A stretch of 64,000 bases of DNA, taken from assembly GCF_000369405.1 (NCBI RefSeq), contig NZ_KB849999.1, forward strand, positions 186,001 to 250,000, in the 5' to 3' direction. The position numbers and the translations under genes were made by a program. Origin of the DNA: Acinetobacter sp. ANC 3929 (GTDB taxonomy: Bacteria; Pseudomonadota; Gammaproteobacteria; Pseudomonadales; Moraxellaceae). Shown here piece after piece: positions 45,612 through 54,910 of the stretch. The notes under the pieces are model-generated. The model had not been told where the DNA came from, made no database searches, and saw only the letters and a program-made list of their open reading frames with translations. Numbering within the stretch: the first letter of the stretch is position 1; every line of letters starts with the position of its first letter.

Positions 45612-45834
45612 GTCTAGGGTAGGCTTCGAATGGGCTTAACTGATTGAGTCCATTTACTAAACTGATATTCAGGCAAAAAACAAATTGTAAATCATCAACA
45701 AAAAGCTATTAAAAAATTGAAAAAACAGGTAAATAACTACAAATCATAAAACTTTTTTATCAGTTAATTTTAAGTTTTAGGTCATAGGATGACCTATACG
45801 ATTAATTGCAACACGACAAGGATTGTTAAACACG

Positions 45835-47028
45835 ATGTTTAAGTCATTCTTTCCAAGCCCACGCCTGTTTTTTATTTCAGTGCTTGTGTGGTTAGCACTC
45901 AATATGCTGATTTGGTATACAGGCGGTCATAGTTGGGGTGAATATCTAGGTTTTCCCAAAGGCTATGCTGAGGCAGAGTTGCCCGTTGGCATTAATCGAT
46001 TTTGGGAGCCTTCTTCACTCTGGTTCTATCTGTGGTTTATCACAGCAACGGCATTATTTGCCGGGTTTTGGCGGATATTTTCAGACAATAAATGGCAGCG
46101 GTGGTCGATTTGGGGCTCTGCATTTATCTTGTTTAATATCTGGTTTGGGGTACAGGTGAGCCTTGCTGTAAATGCGTGGTATGTCCCGTTTTGGGATATG
46201 ATTCAAAATATGCTTACCAATGGTGGGGGAAGTATTACCGATTTATATAAAGAAACGATGGTGTTTTTATATATTGCTATGGTCGGTGTAACCCTAGCTG
46301 TTATAAATGCTTTTTTTACTAGTCATTATGTATTCCGTTGGCGTACGGCAATGAATGAATATTATACCGAACACTGGCCTAAGCTACGCCATGTTGAAGG
46401 TGCGGCACAACGTGTGCAGGAAGATACCATGCGTTTTGCAACGATTGTTGAAGACTTGGGTGTTGAGTTGGTCAAAGCAATCATGACACTGATTGCATTT
46501 TTGCCTTTATTATTCCAACTTTCAAAGCATGTCCCAGTAATACCTGTGATAGGTGAGCTGCAATATTCGCTGGTTTGGGCTGCAATCTTGTGGGCAATCT
46601 TTGGTACGGTGTTGCTCATGGTAGTTGGGATAAAACTACCAGGTCTGCAATTCAATAACCAAAAAGTTGAAGCTGCATTTCGTAAGGAATTGGTTTATGG
46701 AGAAGATCATGAAGATCGAGCACAACCCGCAACTTTAAAAGAGCTATTTAGTCGTGTTCGTCAAAATTATTTTCGTCTATATTTTCACTATACCTATTTT
46801 AATTTAACGGCAACGTGGTATGGACAACTGGATATTCTTTATAACCTATTTGTGTTATTCCCTGCGATTGCAGCAGGTAAGTTAACCCTTGGTTTAATCA
46901 ATCAGATTGGTGGGGTTTTTGGAAAGGTTCGTGAATCCTTCCAATACTTAATTAGCTCATGGAAAACAATTATCGAATTATTGTCGATCCATAAACGTCT
47001 TAAGGCTTTTGAAAAAATACTAGATTAG
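45835..47028 (+). CDS. sbmA: SbmA/BacA-family peptide transporter
   Basis: The 397-residue inner-membrane protein starts MFKSFFPSP and matches E. coli SbmA over its length, including [64 protein letters not shown] and [13 protein letters not shown]. SbmA is a homodimeric proton-driven importer without an ATPase domain; it takes up proline-rich antimicrobial peptides, microcins and bleomycin-like compounds. The natural substrate is unknown. A start four codons earlier (TTG) is open but the E. coli-like ATG is preferred. Confidence 0.95.
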   Translation: MFKSFFPSPRLFFISVLVWLALNMLIWYTGGHSWGEYLGFPKGYAEAELPVGINRFWEPSSLWFYLWFITATALFAGFWRIFSDNKWQRWSIWGSAFILFNIWFGVQVSLAVNAWYVPFWDMIQNMLTNGGGSITDLYKETMVFLYIAMVGVTLAVINAFFTSHYVFRWRTAMNEYYTEHWPKLRHVEGAAQRVQEDTMRFATIVEDLGVELVKAIMTLIAFLPLLFQLSKHVPVIPVIGELQYSLVWAAILWAIFGTVLLMVVGIKLPGLQFNNQKVEAAFRKELVYGEDHEDRAQPATLKELFSRVRQNYFRLYFHYTYFNLTATWYGQLDILYNLFVLFPAIAAGKLTLGLINQIGGVFGKVRESFQYLISSWKTIIELLSIHKRLKAFEKILD

Positions 47029-47048
47029 TTCAAACGATTTAAATTGAG

Positions 47049-47077
47049 AAAGCCTTAGTCTGATGCTAAGGCTTTTT
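47049..47077 (+). terminator. Terminator after sbmA
   Basis: AAAGCCTTAG-TCTGATG-CTAAGGCTTTTTC. Confidence 0.9.
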
Positions 47078-47232
47078 CATTTCATTTGTTTCTTACGTGA
47101 CGTTTGCATATGTATTTCTGTGAAAATTACTTTATTTGAGCGTGTAGTTTCACTATAGTCCCTTGATAAAATTAATGATCTTTTTTCATTTCTCTCTTGC
47201 ATAGCTTAGAACTTAAATAAATAGGATAAATC

Positions 47233-49284
47233 ATGAAACCTGCATTGCTCAAAAGTGCATTAGCGCTTGCACTGACTGCTTGTACCGTACATGTATGGGC
47301 AGACCAAGCAATTAAATCCTCTCCAACTCAAAAAATCTCAGGTATAGACCAACAATATATCGATCCGAGTGTAAGTGCCAATCAGGATTTCTATGATTAT
47401 GTGAATGGAACATGGCTTAAAAAAACTGAAATTCCAGCCGATAAATCACGTTGGGGCGCATTCAATGAATTACATGAATTATCGACTAATCAGCTGCATG
47501 CTATTGTTGAAGAACTCAACACACAAAAATGGGCAATCGGAACAGTTGAGCAAAAAGTTTCAAGTCTGTATGCCAGCTTTATGGATGAAAAAGCGATTGA
47601 AGCTCAAGGCATCAAACCTTTGCAACAGGAGTTGGCACGGGTTGATGCACTTCAAAAGAAACAAGATTTTGCTCAATTAATGGGGCATTTCTCTCGCATC
47701 GGGGTCAGAACACCATTTGATGTCAGTATCGATCAAGATATGAAACGCTCTGATGTGATGATTGCAGGTCTGGCGCAGCGTCGACTTGGTTTACCAGATC
47801 GCGATTATTATTTAAAAGATGATAAAAAGTTTGTCGAAACGCGTGCCAAATATCTCAAGCATATTGAACGAATGCTTCAACTGGCAGGTGATCAGCAAGC
47901 CGCTCAGCATGCAAAAGACATTCTAAAGCTTGAAACGGAATTGGCCAAAATCCAGTGGAGCAATGTTCAGAATCGTGATTTATCTAAGCGTTACAATATT
48001 TATCCGCTCAAAGACTTAAATAAGTTAAGTCATCGCTTTGATTGGGATACTTATCTAACGACTGTGGGGGTAAAGGATAAAGTTCAGACGATTCAAGTTC
48101 ATCAGCTCAGCTATTTTAAAGCACTTGACCCTGTGATCAATAAAACCCCTTTAAATGTTTGGAAAGCCTATTTCAAATGGAACTTGATCAGTAATTTTTC
48201 GCCGTTCTTAAACAAAGCGTTTGTAGATGAGAGTTTTGAGTTTTACGGTAAAACTTTACGTGATGTCGCAGAGCAAGAGGTTCGCTGGAAGCGTGGTGTA
48301 CAAACCGTGAATGCAGTATTGGGTGATGGTCTGGGCAAAATCTATGTGGAAAAACATTTTTCTGCAGATAAGAAACAGCGTATGGATACATTGGTTCAGA
48401 ATCTGATACAGGCTTATGATCAAAGTATTAGCCAACTGGATTGGATGAGTCCTGAAACCAAAGTACAGGCCAAAAAGAAATTAGCCAGCTTATCGATTAA
48501 AGTGGGCTATCCAAAGAAATGGCGTGATTATTCAGCACTGGATATTAAAGAGGGTGATTTGATTGGCAACGTGATTCGTGCCAGAGAGTTTGAACATCAA
48601 GATGATTTAGATAAGTTAGGGAAGCCTGTAGATCGTGATGAGTGGTTTATGACCCCTCAAACCGTAAACGCTTATTACAATCCATCCTCAAATGAAATTG
48701 TATTTCCTGCCGCGATTTTACAACCGCCATTTTTTAATATCGATGCTGATGATGCGGTGAATTATGGTGGAATCGGCAGCGTCATTGGTCATGAGATTAG
48801 TCATGGGTTTGATGATCAGGGCAGTCAGTTTGATGAATTGGGCAATATGCGTAATTGGTGGACCGCGCAAGATCACAAACGTTTTAAAGCCAAAACACAG
48901 GCTTTGGTGGCGCAGTACAATGCTTATGAACCAATTGCAGGTTATCACGTCAATGGTGAACTGACTTTGGGTGAAAATATTGCAGATAACTCAGGTTTAT
49001 CGATTGCTTATAAAGCCTATCAGATTTCCTTAGCAAGCAAGCCCGCACCCGTGATTGATGGGCAAACAGGTGAGCAGCGTTTTTATATGGGCTGGGCGCA
49101 AGTTTGGCGTGCAAAAACCCGTGAAGCTCAAGCGATTGTGTATTTAAAAACAGATCCACATGCTCCTGATAAAGTTCGTGCCAATGGTGCTTTAGTCAAT
49201 CAAGCACCATTCTACGATGCTTTCAAAATCAAAGAAGGGGATAAAATGTATTTGGCACCTGAAAAGCGTGTCAGTATTTGGTAG
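47233..49284 (+). CDS. M13-family (neprilysin-like) zinc metalloendopeptidase, exported
   Basis: The 683-residue protein has a signal peptide (ALALALTACTVHVWA) and the peptidase M13 layout. The N-terminal domain has QDFYDYVNGTWLKKTEIP. The zinc site is HEISH at residues 520-524, with the third ligand Glu581 in GENIADNSG. The NAYYNPSSNEIVFPAAILQPPFF segment is typical of the family. The C-terminus lacks the usual final Trp by only one position (VSIW is the end, as in PepO). It should cleave oligopeptides in the periplasm. It stands alone between two terminators. Confidence 0.93.
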   Translation: MKPALLKSALALALTACTVHVWADQAIKSSPTQKISGIDQQYIDPSVSANQDFYDYVNGTWLKKTEIPADKSRWGAFNELHELSTNQLHAIVEELNTQKWAIGTVEQKVSSLYASFMDEKAIEAQGIKPLQQELARVDALQKKQDFAQLMGHFSRIGVRTPFDVSIDQDMKRSDVMIAGLAQRRLGLPDRDYYLKDDKKFVETRAKYLKHIERMLQLAGDQQAAQHAKDILKLETELAKIQWSNVQNRDLSKRYNIYPLKDLNKLSHRFDWDTYLTTVGVKDKVQTIQVHQLSYFKALDPVINKTPLNVWKAYFKWNLISNFSPFLNKAFVDESFEFYGKTLRDVAEQEVRWKRGVQTVNAVLGDGLGKIYVEKHFSADKKQRMDTLVQNLIQAYDQSISQLDWMSPETKVQAKKKLASLSIKVGYPKKWRDYSALDIKEGDLIGNVIRAREFEHQDDLDKLGKPVDRDEWFMTPQTVNAYYNPSSNEIVFPAAILQPPFFNIDADDAVNYGGIGSVIGHEISHGFDDQGSQFDELGNMRNWWTAQDHKRFKAKTQALVAQYNAYEPIAGYHVNGELTLGENIADNSGLSIAYKAYQISLASKPAPVIDGQTGEQRFYMGWAQVWRAKTREAQAIVYLKTDPHAPDKVRANGALVNQAPFYDAFKIKEGDKMYLAPEKRVSIW

Positions 49285-49301
49285 TTCAATTTTTAGCAAT
49301 A

Positions 49302-49329
49302 AAAAAACCTGCATCGGGCAGGTTTTTTA
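49302..49329. terminator. Two-way terminator between the M13 peptidase and chromate genes
   Basis: AAAAAACCTGC-ATCGG-GCAGGTTTTTT between convergent stop codons. Confidence 0.92.
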
Positions 49330-49340
49330 TTGCTGCTGAC

Positions 49341-49856
49341 TTAAAGGAAGGCGACTCCAAGTCCTGCACCCGCAGCCATCACCCAGAGCGGATGAATCTT
49401 TTTAAACATGCCGAGGATTGCAGTAACGATCACGATCATCACTAGCAGCAGGTTTTGTGCAGATGCATCGGCAATCAACCAAGCACTGACCAGAACCAAA
49501 CCTACGGTAATCGGTTTCAAGGCTTTTTCAAAACGAGCGCGTAACGGATTGGCTTTGAAACGCTCCCAGAATTTAAGTGCATAAATGGTAATAATTGAAG
49601 AGGGACCAAACTTGGCTAGAGAGGTGACCAATAATCCTGCCGGCCCTGCAACATGCCAACCAACCAAAGGTACAATCATCATATTAGGACCAGGGGCGGC
49701 CTGCGCCATGGCAAACAGTGAACTGAATTGTTCTGCGCTCATCCATTGATGTACGGTCACTACTTGGTGCTGCATCTCAGGCAAAATGGCATTACCACCA
49801 CCAAAAGCCAGTAGAGAAAGTTGAGTGAATACAATGGCAAGTGTCATTAAAATCAT
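49341..49856 (-). CDS. Chromate transporter half-protein (CHR family), second gene
   Basis: The 171-residue membrane protein is one CHR domain, with FGGGNAILPEMQHQVV and AMAQAAPGPNMMIVPLVGW, the motifs of the C-terminal half of ChrA. Full-length ChrA is about 400 residues; here the two halves are separate genes. CHR proteins export chromate, perhaps by exchange with sulphate; the native substrate of short-chain pairs is often untested. Its ATG overlaps the stop of the upstream half-gene (ATGA), so the two are translationally coupled and likely form a heterodimer. Confidence 0.9.
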   Translation of the reverse strand: MILMTLAIVFTQLSLLAFGGGNAILPEMQHQVVTVHQWMSAEQFSSLFAMAQAAPGPNMMIVPLVGWHVAGPAGLLVTSLAKFGPSSIITIYALKFWERFKANPLRARFEKALKPITVGLVLVSAWLIADASAQNLLLVMIVIVTAILGMFKKIHPLWVMAAGAGLGVAFL

Positions 49857-50425
49857 GATTTTTTCACTCCTAAAACCAACATGTTAATTGCCAGTAGAAT
49901 GGCTAAAGTCAGTGCTAAGGGCAGCTTGATCCAAATCATAAACACGAAGGTTAATCCAATCGTGAAAATAGTCAGATAACTTTTTAAAATGGGTCTGAGC
50001 ATTTTAAATCCTGTTGCAAACAGTAAGCCTGCTGCCGCTGCAGCTAGACCTTGGATCATATGTTTGACTGCGGGGAGGTATTGAAAATACTCGTAGACTT
50101 GGTAGATGATCAGGACGATTGCCGTTGGTGCGGAGATCAAACCAAGCACTGAACTAATTGCACCTTTTACACCTTGGAATTCCATGCCGATTGCAACTGA
50201 CATGTTGATGATGTTTCCACCCGGTAATAATTGGCAGACACCGAGTAAGTCGGTAAATTTACCTTCATCAATCCATTTGTGTTCTTCAACGATGATACGA
50301 TGTGCCAAGGGTAAAACACCACCAAAACCCATCAATCCCAATTTCATAAACCCCGTGAATAGTGCCTTACAATCAGGAGCAGTGGTGAGTGGCTCATTCT
50401 GTATTGATAGGGCTTGGGTTTTCAT
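49853..50425 (-). CDS. Chromate transporter half-protein (CHR family), first gene
   Basis: The 190-residue membrane protein is a single CHR domain with GFMKLGLMGFGGVLPLAHRI, the conserved Glu-Glu-His (VEEHKWIDEGKF) and LLGVCQLLPGGNIINMSVAIG, the motifs of the N-terminal half of ChrA (usual PGP/PNV variant reads PGGNI here). AAAGG lies seven bases before the ATG. It is the promoter-proximal gene of the pair and is divergent from a LysR regulator that shares a palindromic operator. Confidence 0.9.
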   Translation of the reverse strand: MKTQALSIQNEPLTTAPDCKALFTGFMKLGLMGFGGVLPLAHRIIVEEHKWIDEGKFTDLLGVCQLLPGGNIINMSVAIGMEFQGVKGAISSVLGLISAPTAIVLIIYQVYEYFQYLPAVKHMIQGLAAAAAGLLFATGFKMLRPILKSYLTIFTIGLTFVFMIWIKLPLALTLAILLAINMLVLGVKKS

Positions 50426-50467
50426 TGGACGACCTTTTGTTCAACCTTGTGAGCTATAGAATGGATG

Positions 50468-50488
50468 ATTTGTGGTATATTCACAAAT
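50468..50488. promoter_or_regulatory. Perfect LysR-type palindrome between the chromate pair and its regulator
   Basis: ATTTGTG, seven bases, then CACAAAT form an exact 7-7-7 inverted repeat, containing the T-N11-A pattern typical of LysR-family sites. It lies 43 bp from the chromate start and 37 bp from the lysR start, well placed to control both. Confidence 0.7.
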
Positions 50489-50524
50489 GCTATTTTTGCT
50501 GTTATCTATACTTTTAGGGTATGT

Positions 50525-51424
50525 ATGATTGATATTCATAAGCTCAATGCATTTGTTGCTGTGGTCGAGGAAAGTAATATTTCTAAAGCTGCCGTCCGAC
50601 TGCACATGCAGCAACCGCCACTGACTCGCTTGATTAAAAGTTTGGAAGAGGAGCTGGATACCGCATTGCTGAAACGTTTGCCACGAGGCGTGGAAGTAAC
50701 GGAAGCGGGTAAAGCTTTATATCAAGAAGCAATCACAATTTTGGCGCATGCCCAGTCGATTCCGAAACGGGTAAAAAACATTGCCCAAGGCTTGGAAGGT
50801 CAGATCAATATCGGTTTTACCAACTCCGCAGGCTTGCATCCCTTTCTTCCTGCATTATTGCGTCAATTTAGGGAGAAGTTTCCTGCTGTCGCCATTCATT
50901 TAGAAGAGGATAGCAGTACGGCTTTAACTGATGCCGTGATCAATGAAAAACTGGATATCGTATTTTTACGCAAACCCGCGCCCATTCATGCACAAGTACA
51001 AAGTATTCATGTCTTGAATGAACCGTTGATTGTGGCTTTGCCGAGTAATCATCCATTAACAGACAAAGGTGGGGTAATCCGCTTAGTCGATTTAGAGCCA
51101 TATGAGTTCGTGCTGTATCGCCGTATTGCAGGGCAAGATCTGTTTGATAATATTCTTGCAAATTGCTATCAGGCAGGGTTTAGTCCCAATATCGTACAAG
51201 AGGCACCACGCTTAACTTCCAGCTTGAATTTGATTGCTGCTGGGATTGGGCTTTCGATTGTGCCAGCTTCGATTCAGGACTTTTGGAATAAACAGATTAT
51301 CTATCGACCTTTAGAAGCAAAGAAACCTTGTATTGCACCGATTTATGCGATTTGTCGAGCCAAAGAAAATAATATTCGGGTTGAACATTTCTTAAGTTTG
51401 CTCAGGGCTAGTCAAGCCGATTAA
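50525..51424 (+). CDS. LysR-family transcriptional regulator
   Basis: The 299-residue protein has the N-terminal winged helix-turn-helix (LNAFVAVVEESNISKAAVRLHMQQPPLTRLIKSLEEEL, HTH about residues 20-40) and a periplasmic-binding-like effector domain (from about residue 90: GQINIGFTNSAGLHPFLPALL). It is divergent from the two chromate-transporter half-genes and probably controls them; the effector is unknown. The frame extends 20 codons upstream, but MIDIHKLNAFVAV is the family N-terminus and TTAGGGT precedes the ATG at 50525. Confidence 0.92.
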   Translation: MIDIHKLNAFVAVVEESNISKAAVRLHMQQPPLTRLIKSLEEELDTALLKRLPRGVEVTEAGKALYQEAITILAHAQSIPKRVKNIAQGLEGQINIGFTNSAGLHPFLPALLRQFREKFPAVAIHLEEDSSTALTDAVINEKLDIVFLRKPAPIHAQVQSIHVLNEPLIVALPSNHPLTDKGGVIRLVDLEPYEFVLYRRIAGQDLFDNILANCYQAGFSPNIVQEAPRLTSSLNLIAAGIGLSIVPASIQDFWNKQIIYRPLEAKKPCIAPIYAICRAKENNIRVEHFLSLLRASQAD

Positions 51425-51437
51425 AAAATAGCGATTG

Positions 51438-52187
51438 TTAATGGCTAAAGTGATAGAAATTTAAAATTGGTCCAACCAAGTGCTGTTGTGACTGATCCAG
51501 TGTCACGATAATTTGTCTAAAATTAAAGGTGTCTTCATCATGGTATTTCGCGACGCCATGGGTTTTATTATTCAAATTTGGAATTTGATAACTAAAGAAA
51601 GCCACTTGTTTCGATGGATGAACCACATTGATTAATTTCTGCGAATCTTTATAGCCGCCAAACTCATTTTGAATACTTTCTTTTAACAGGTTAGGAAAAT
51701 AAAGCGTGGCATAGGGCATGCCGCAACCGACACAGAAAGATGAATCGTATAATTCTATAGCCTGTTTTTGATTTGGGCTCATTAGCAGGGCTGATCCCGT
51801 ACCATTTGCGCCAGCACTTGCTTCTGCATCACTCCAATTTTTAGGTACAAGTACAAGGCCAATTTCAGGAAGCGCAAATAATTTCAGTTGTTTGGCCTGA
51901 TGTACATCCAGTTTAAAATCAAAATGACAGCTTTTTGCGGTACAGCTTTTAAAGTCTTTGAGTAGACCGTCATCGGCAGGATTAAGTGCAGTAACCCCAT
52001 AAAAGGGAACACGGACATCGTTGGCAAAGGACACTTCACCAAGTGCATATATCTGATTTTCGGCTTGGCGTTGCTGTACTGTATTTGAGAATTTGGGAAA
52101 GATCGGTTTGAAATTATGTATCTCAGCATGCACCATCGCAGTTGAGCCAGACAGTAAAATAATAGAGACGGTGTAGACTATTTTCAT
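51438..52187 (-). CDS. Exported protein of unknown function
   Basis: The 249-residue protein has a signal peptide (MKIVYTVSIILLSGSTAMVHAE). The mature part is neutral and has two cysteine groups: CTAKSC and CVGCGMPYATLYF; the latter CxxC could be a disulfide or a metal site. No family is recognised with confidence; a DUF4850-type assignment is a guess. It is convergent with the lysR gene and divergent from the DUF1176 gene. Confidence 0.6.
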   Translation of the reverse strand: MKIVYTVSIILLSGSTAMVHAEIHNFKPIFPKFSNTVQQRQAENQIYALGEVSFANDVRVPFYGVTALNPADDGLLKDFKSCTAKSCHFDFKLDVHQAKQLKLFALPEIGLVLVPKNWSDAEASAGANGTGSALLMSPNQKQAIELYDSSFCVGCGMPYATLYFPNLLKESIQNEFGGYKDSQKLINVVHPSKQVAFFSYQIPNLNNKTHGVAKYHDEDTFNFRQIIVTLDQSQQHLVGPILNFYHFSH

Positions 52188-52320
52188 TTTTAATTCAGTG
52201 TTTTGAGTTTCAGTTCAAATTAACATATTCTTGAATACAAGAACCTACAACCAGATCAATTGAAAAGATTTAGAATATTTTGAATGAATAATAAATAAAT
52301 TGCATTGAGAAATACGTCTT

Positions 52321-53385
52321 ATGAACAAGATATTTTCAGCCTGTTGCTTTATTGCGATGAGTTCTAGTGCTTTTGCCCAAGACATCAAAGGAATTTCATT
52401 CTCGCATCAAGATTGGGAAATTTATTGCAGCAACACAGGCACTTGTCGTGCCGCAGGTTATCAGAATGAAGAATATCGTAATGAACCTGCTTCTCTACTT
52501 TTGACGCGTCAGGCGGGCGCACGACAGCCTGTTCAAGTGGAATTTGCACTGGCGCGATATGAAGAGCCTTCTTTTCCTGCAGCCAAACTTAAAAATATTC
52601 ATTTCTATGTGAATGGGAAAGATTTTGGTGTGGTCTCATTTGAAGGAACTGAATTTCCGTTAATGGGGCGATTATCTGGGCAACAGGTCAATGCCTTATT
52701 GCAGCAATCCAAGAAAAACACCGAAATCATCTTTAAAAATGCGAACTTGCAATGGCAAATATCAGATTTGGGGATGACGGCTGTATTGCTCAAAATGGAT
52801 GATTTTCAAAAACGTCTTGGTACCGTTGGTGCATTAATTAAAAAGGGCAAAACGGATGAGTCGCATGTCTTAACTGCACAGCCAAAATTCACGGTAAAAC
52901 AGATCAAAACTCCGAATAAGCCTTATCTGACTTTGCAGCCAAATAATAAACGTTATGCTGCGTTATATCGTAATTTAATGGCAGCTCAGGCTATCCCCAA
53001 ACAGGAGGGATTTTGTGAAGGAATTTATGATGGTGATGCAACAAAGCCTCAACCGATTGAGTTGTATAAACTGACCAATAAGAAAGTGTTGGCGATGACT
53101 TTATGTTGGCGTGGTGCCTATAACGAAGGTTATGGCGCATGGGTTTTGGATGAATCACTCGTAAACAAAGCCAGCTTTGTTACTGAACATGCTTCAGAGT
53201 TTTATGCAGGTATTATCAGTAGTTCACAAAAAGGTCGTGGCATTGGTGACTGTTGGTCGAGTGATGAATGGGTGTGGGATGGACTGAAGTTTGTACATAC
53301 TAAAGATATGTGGACGGGGATGTGTAAAGGACTTGCTGCGGGTGGCGTATGGGAGCTCGATCAAGTTGAAGCGATTATCAAATAA
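52321..53385 (+). CDS. DUF1176-family exported protein
   Basis: The 354-residue protein has a signal peptide (ACCFIAMSSSAFAQ). The mature start SFSHQDWEIYCSNTGTCRAAGYQNE is the DUF1176 hallmark, followed by several Cys pairs (FCEGIYDG, GDCWSSDEWVWDGLKFVHT) likely to form disulfides in the periplasm. The domain has no known function. A start codon immediately after ACGTCTT has no good Shine-Dalgarno sequence. The next gene follows after 36 bp, so a small operon is likely. Confidence 0.85.
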   Translation: MNKIFSACCFIAMSSSAFAQDIKGISFSHQDWEIYCSNTGTCRAAGYQNEEYRNEPASLLLTRQAGARQPVQVEFALARYEEPSFPAAKLKNIHFYVNGKDFGVVSFEGTEFPLMGRLSGQQVNALLQQSKKNTEIIFKNANLQWQISDLGMTAVLLKMDDFQKRLGTVGALIKKGKTDESHVLTAQPKFTVKQIKTPNKPYLTLQPNNKRYAALYRNLMAAQAIPKQEGFCEGIYDGDATKPQPIELYKLTNKKVLAMTLCWRGAYNEGYGAWVLDESLVNKASFVTEHASEFYAGIISSSQKGRGIGDCWSSDEWVWDGLKFVHTKDMWTGMCKGLAAGGVWELDQVEAIIK

Positions 53386-53421
53386 TGTGGTAAGTCTATA
53401 AAAATAACCTAAGGAAGTACC

Positions 53422-54192
53422 ATGCTTAAAAATAAGATGACTTTGAGAGCAATGATTCTGGTTGGCATATCCACCAGTTTTAGCCCCTCTACTTTTGCTG
53501 CTCCTTTACAGATTCTTGAATTTAAAAAGGGACAACTGAGCCAGTCAGAACAAAAACAACTCTGTGAGCAAGTCAAAGATTTTTGTACGCAGCAAGCAAA
53601 GTGGCAGAGCCTGAAAACGCCAGATCAAGCTTTATGGTTGTTATCTAAGGGAAATATTGTCCAATTTAATTACTCAAATTCTGGCTTTAAATTATTGAAG
53701 CAATGGCATATTCCATTAATGCCAGCGGAAGAGGTGAAAAGATCAGGACAGTATATTTTTCCTAAACTCTTTCCGATGGATCAGAATCGTTATGCCATTG
53801 CGGTGATTGATACTTTCTCTGAAATGTATTCAGGTGGTGGGGCTGGGATTGAGCGTGCCAGCTTTTATGAATTAAAGGATTCAGGCAAAACCCATCGCTT
53901 TATTGAAAATTATCCTTTTAGTTTTAATCGTATGATTCGGGCCTGTTTTTCTGAACAGGATTATGAAAGCTCAAAAGGTAAGTGCCATGATGAAGATGGT
54001 CTGAGTCTGGATATTCGTCCGATCAAGCCGATGGTTTGGCAATTCCGTTATCGCTACAGTTTGGATGTATCACCTGCATCAGATTCGGGTGAGAAATCGT
54101 TTAAAGGTAGTCGCAATCTGAATATTGATTTAAATAAAGCGCCTGAGCAGCCAAATATTCCAGCAGAGTGGGATTATGAAGGTGCGGGTTGA
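53422..54192 (+). CDS. Exported protein of unknown function, downstream of DUF1176
   Basis: The 256-residue protein has a signal peptide (MILVGISTSFSPSTFAAP) and a beta-rich mature part with DQNRYAIAVIDTFSEMYSGGGAGIERASFYEL and paired cysteines (CEQVKDFC, ACFSEQ, KCHDEDG). I do not recognise the family. CTAAGGAAGTACC precedes the ATG. Position 36 bp after the DUF1176 gene suggests the two are co-transcribed and act together in the periplasm. Confidence 0.65.
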   Translation: MLKNKMTLRAMILVGISTSFSPSTFAAPLQILEFKKGQLSQSEQKQLCEQVKDFCTQQAKWQSLKTPDQALWLLSKGNIVQFNYSNSGFKLLKQWHIPLMPAEEVKRSGQYIFPKLFPMDQNRYAIAVIDTFSEMYSGGGAGIERASFYELKDSGKTHRFIENYPFSFNRMIRACFSEQDYESSKGKCHDEDGLSLDIRPIKPMVWQFRYRYSLDVSPASDSGEKSFKGSRNLNIDLNKAPEQPNIPAEWDYEGAG

Positions 54193-54328
54193 GTGATTTG
54201 TCATCTTCATGGTTTTTACACTTTGCCAAAGCTTTAACTGCGTGGACTTACGCAATTTACAGCGTCATAACAGATGATCTAGACAGAGCGTGGTACAAAG
54301 GGAAAGATTGCAATTTGGAACTGTGCTT

Positions 54329-54847
54329 ATGTCTCGTGTTTATTATACTTCTGCCCGCCGTAAATTTTCTCATTTGAGTCGTTCTGTATTGATGGCTGCG
54401 GCTGTGTTGGGTACGACCCAAGTGGCAATGGCAGGACCAACAGTCGATCAACTCAGTGATTGTTTGGTGAAAGCCACCACCGCAGCGGATAAAACCACAG
54501 TTTTGCAATGGACTTTTAGTGCTTTGGCAGCACATCCTGATTTAAAGGCGTTTAGTAATGTTACGCCTGAGCAGAAAACGCAGTTGGATCAGAAGTTAGC
54601 ACAGGTGTTACAGCGTGTGATTGTGGAGCAGTGTTCAACTCAGACCAAAGCTGTGATCCAAGCTGAAGGTGTGAAGGCGGTTGGAGAGGCTTTCCAGCAG
54701 TTAGGACAGAGTGCTGGGCAGGATATTGTGAAAGACCCTGCGGTAAGACAGCAGTTGCAAGGTACGTTACGTTATATTGATTTAAATAAGTTGGTCATGA
54801 CTTTTTTAACGCCTGATATCTGGAATAAGTTGGGTATTACAAGATAA
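54329..54847 (+). CDS. Exported helical protein of unknown function
   Basis: The 172-residue protein has a long signal peptide (SVLMAAAVLGTTQVAMAG). The mature part is alpha-helical (TVDQLSDCLVKATTAADKTTVLQWTFSALAAHP, LAQVLQRVIVEQC) with two cysteines about 60 residues apart that could pair. It carries no recognised domain. An upstream start at 54290 is open, but GGAA before the ATG at 54329 and the signal peptide favour the shorter form. It begins 137 bp after the previous gene and ends in its own terminator. Confidence 0.7.
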   Translation: MSRVYYTSARRKFSHLSRSVLMAAAVLGTTQVAMAGPTVDQLSDCLVKATTAADKTTVLQWTFSALAAHPDLKAFSNVTPEQKTQLDQKLAQVLQRVIVEQCSTQTKAVIQAEGVKAVGEAFQQLGQSAGQDIVKDPAVRQQLQGTLRYIDLNKLVMTFLTPDIWNKLGITR

Positions 54848-54868
54848 GTTTTTTGAAAAGGAATTGAA

Positions 54869-54908
54869 TAAAAAAGCTGTTTTGTTGTAAATAAAAACAG
54901 CTTTTTTT
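54869..54908. terminator. Two-way terminator before the metal-dependent hydrolase gene
   Basis: AAAAAAGCTGTTTT and AAAACAGCTTTTTTT form the stem around a 10-nt loop, between convergent stop codons. Confidence 0.88.
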
Positions 54909-54910
54909 AC

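Noticed and set aside
49341-50425. Frameshifted single chrA gene
   Set aside because: The ATGA junction with a GGAGTG ribosome-binding site before the second gene, and complete CHR motifs in each half, fit a genuine two-gene short-chain transporter.
51884-52129. Several longer antisense open frames across the window (for example inside the 51.4-52.2-kb gene and inside pilJ and pilL)
   Set aside because: They lie fully opposite or out of frame within well-supported genes, lack ribosome-binding sites and show composition expected of shadow frames.
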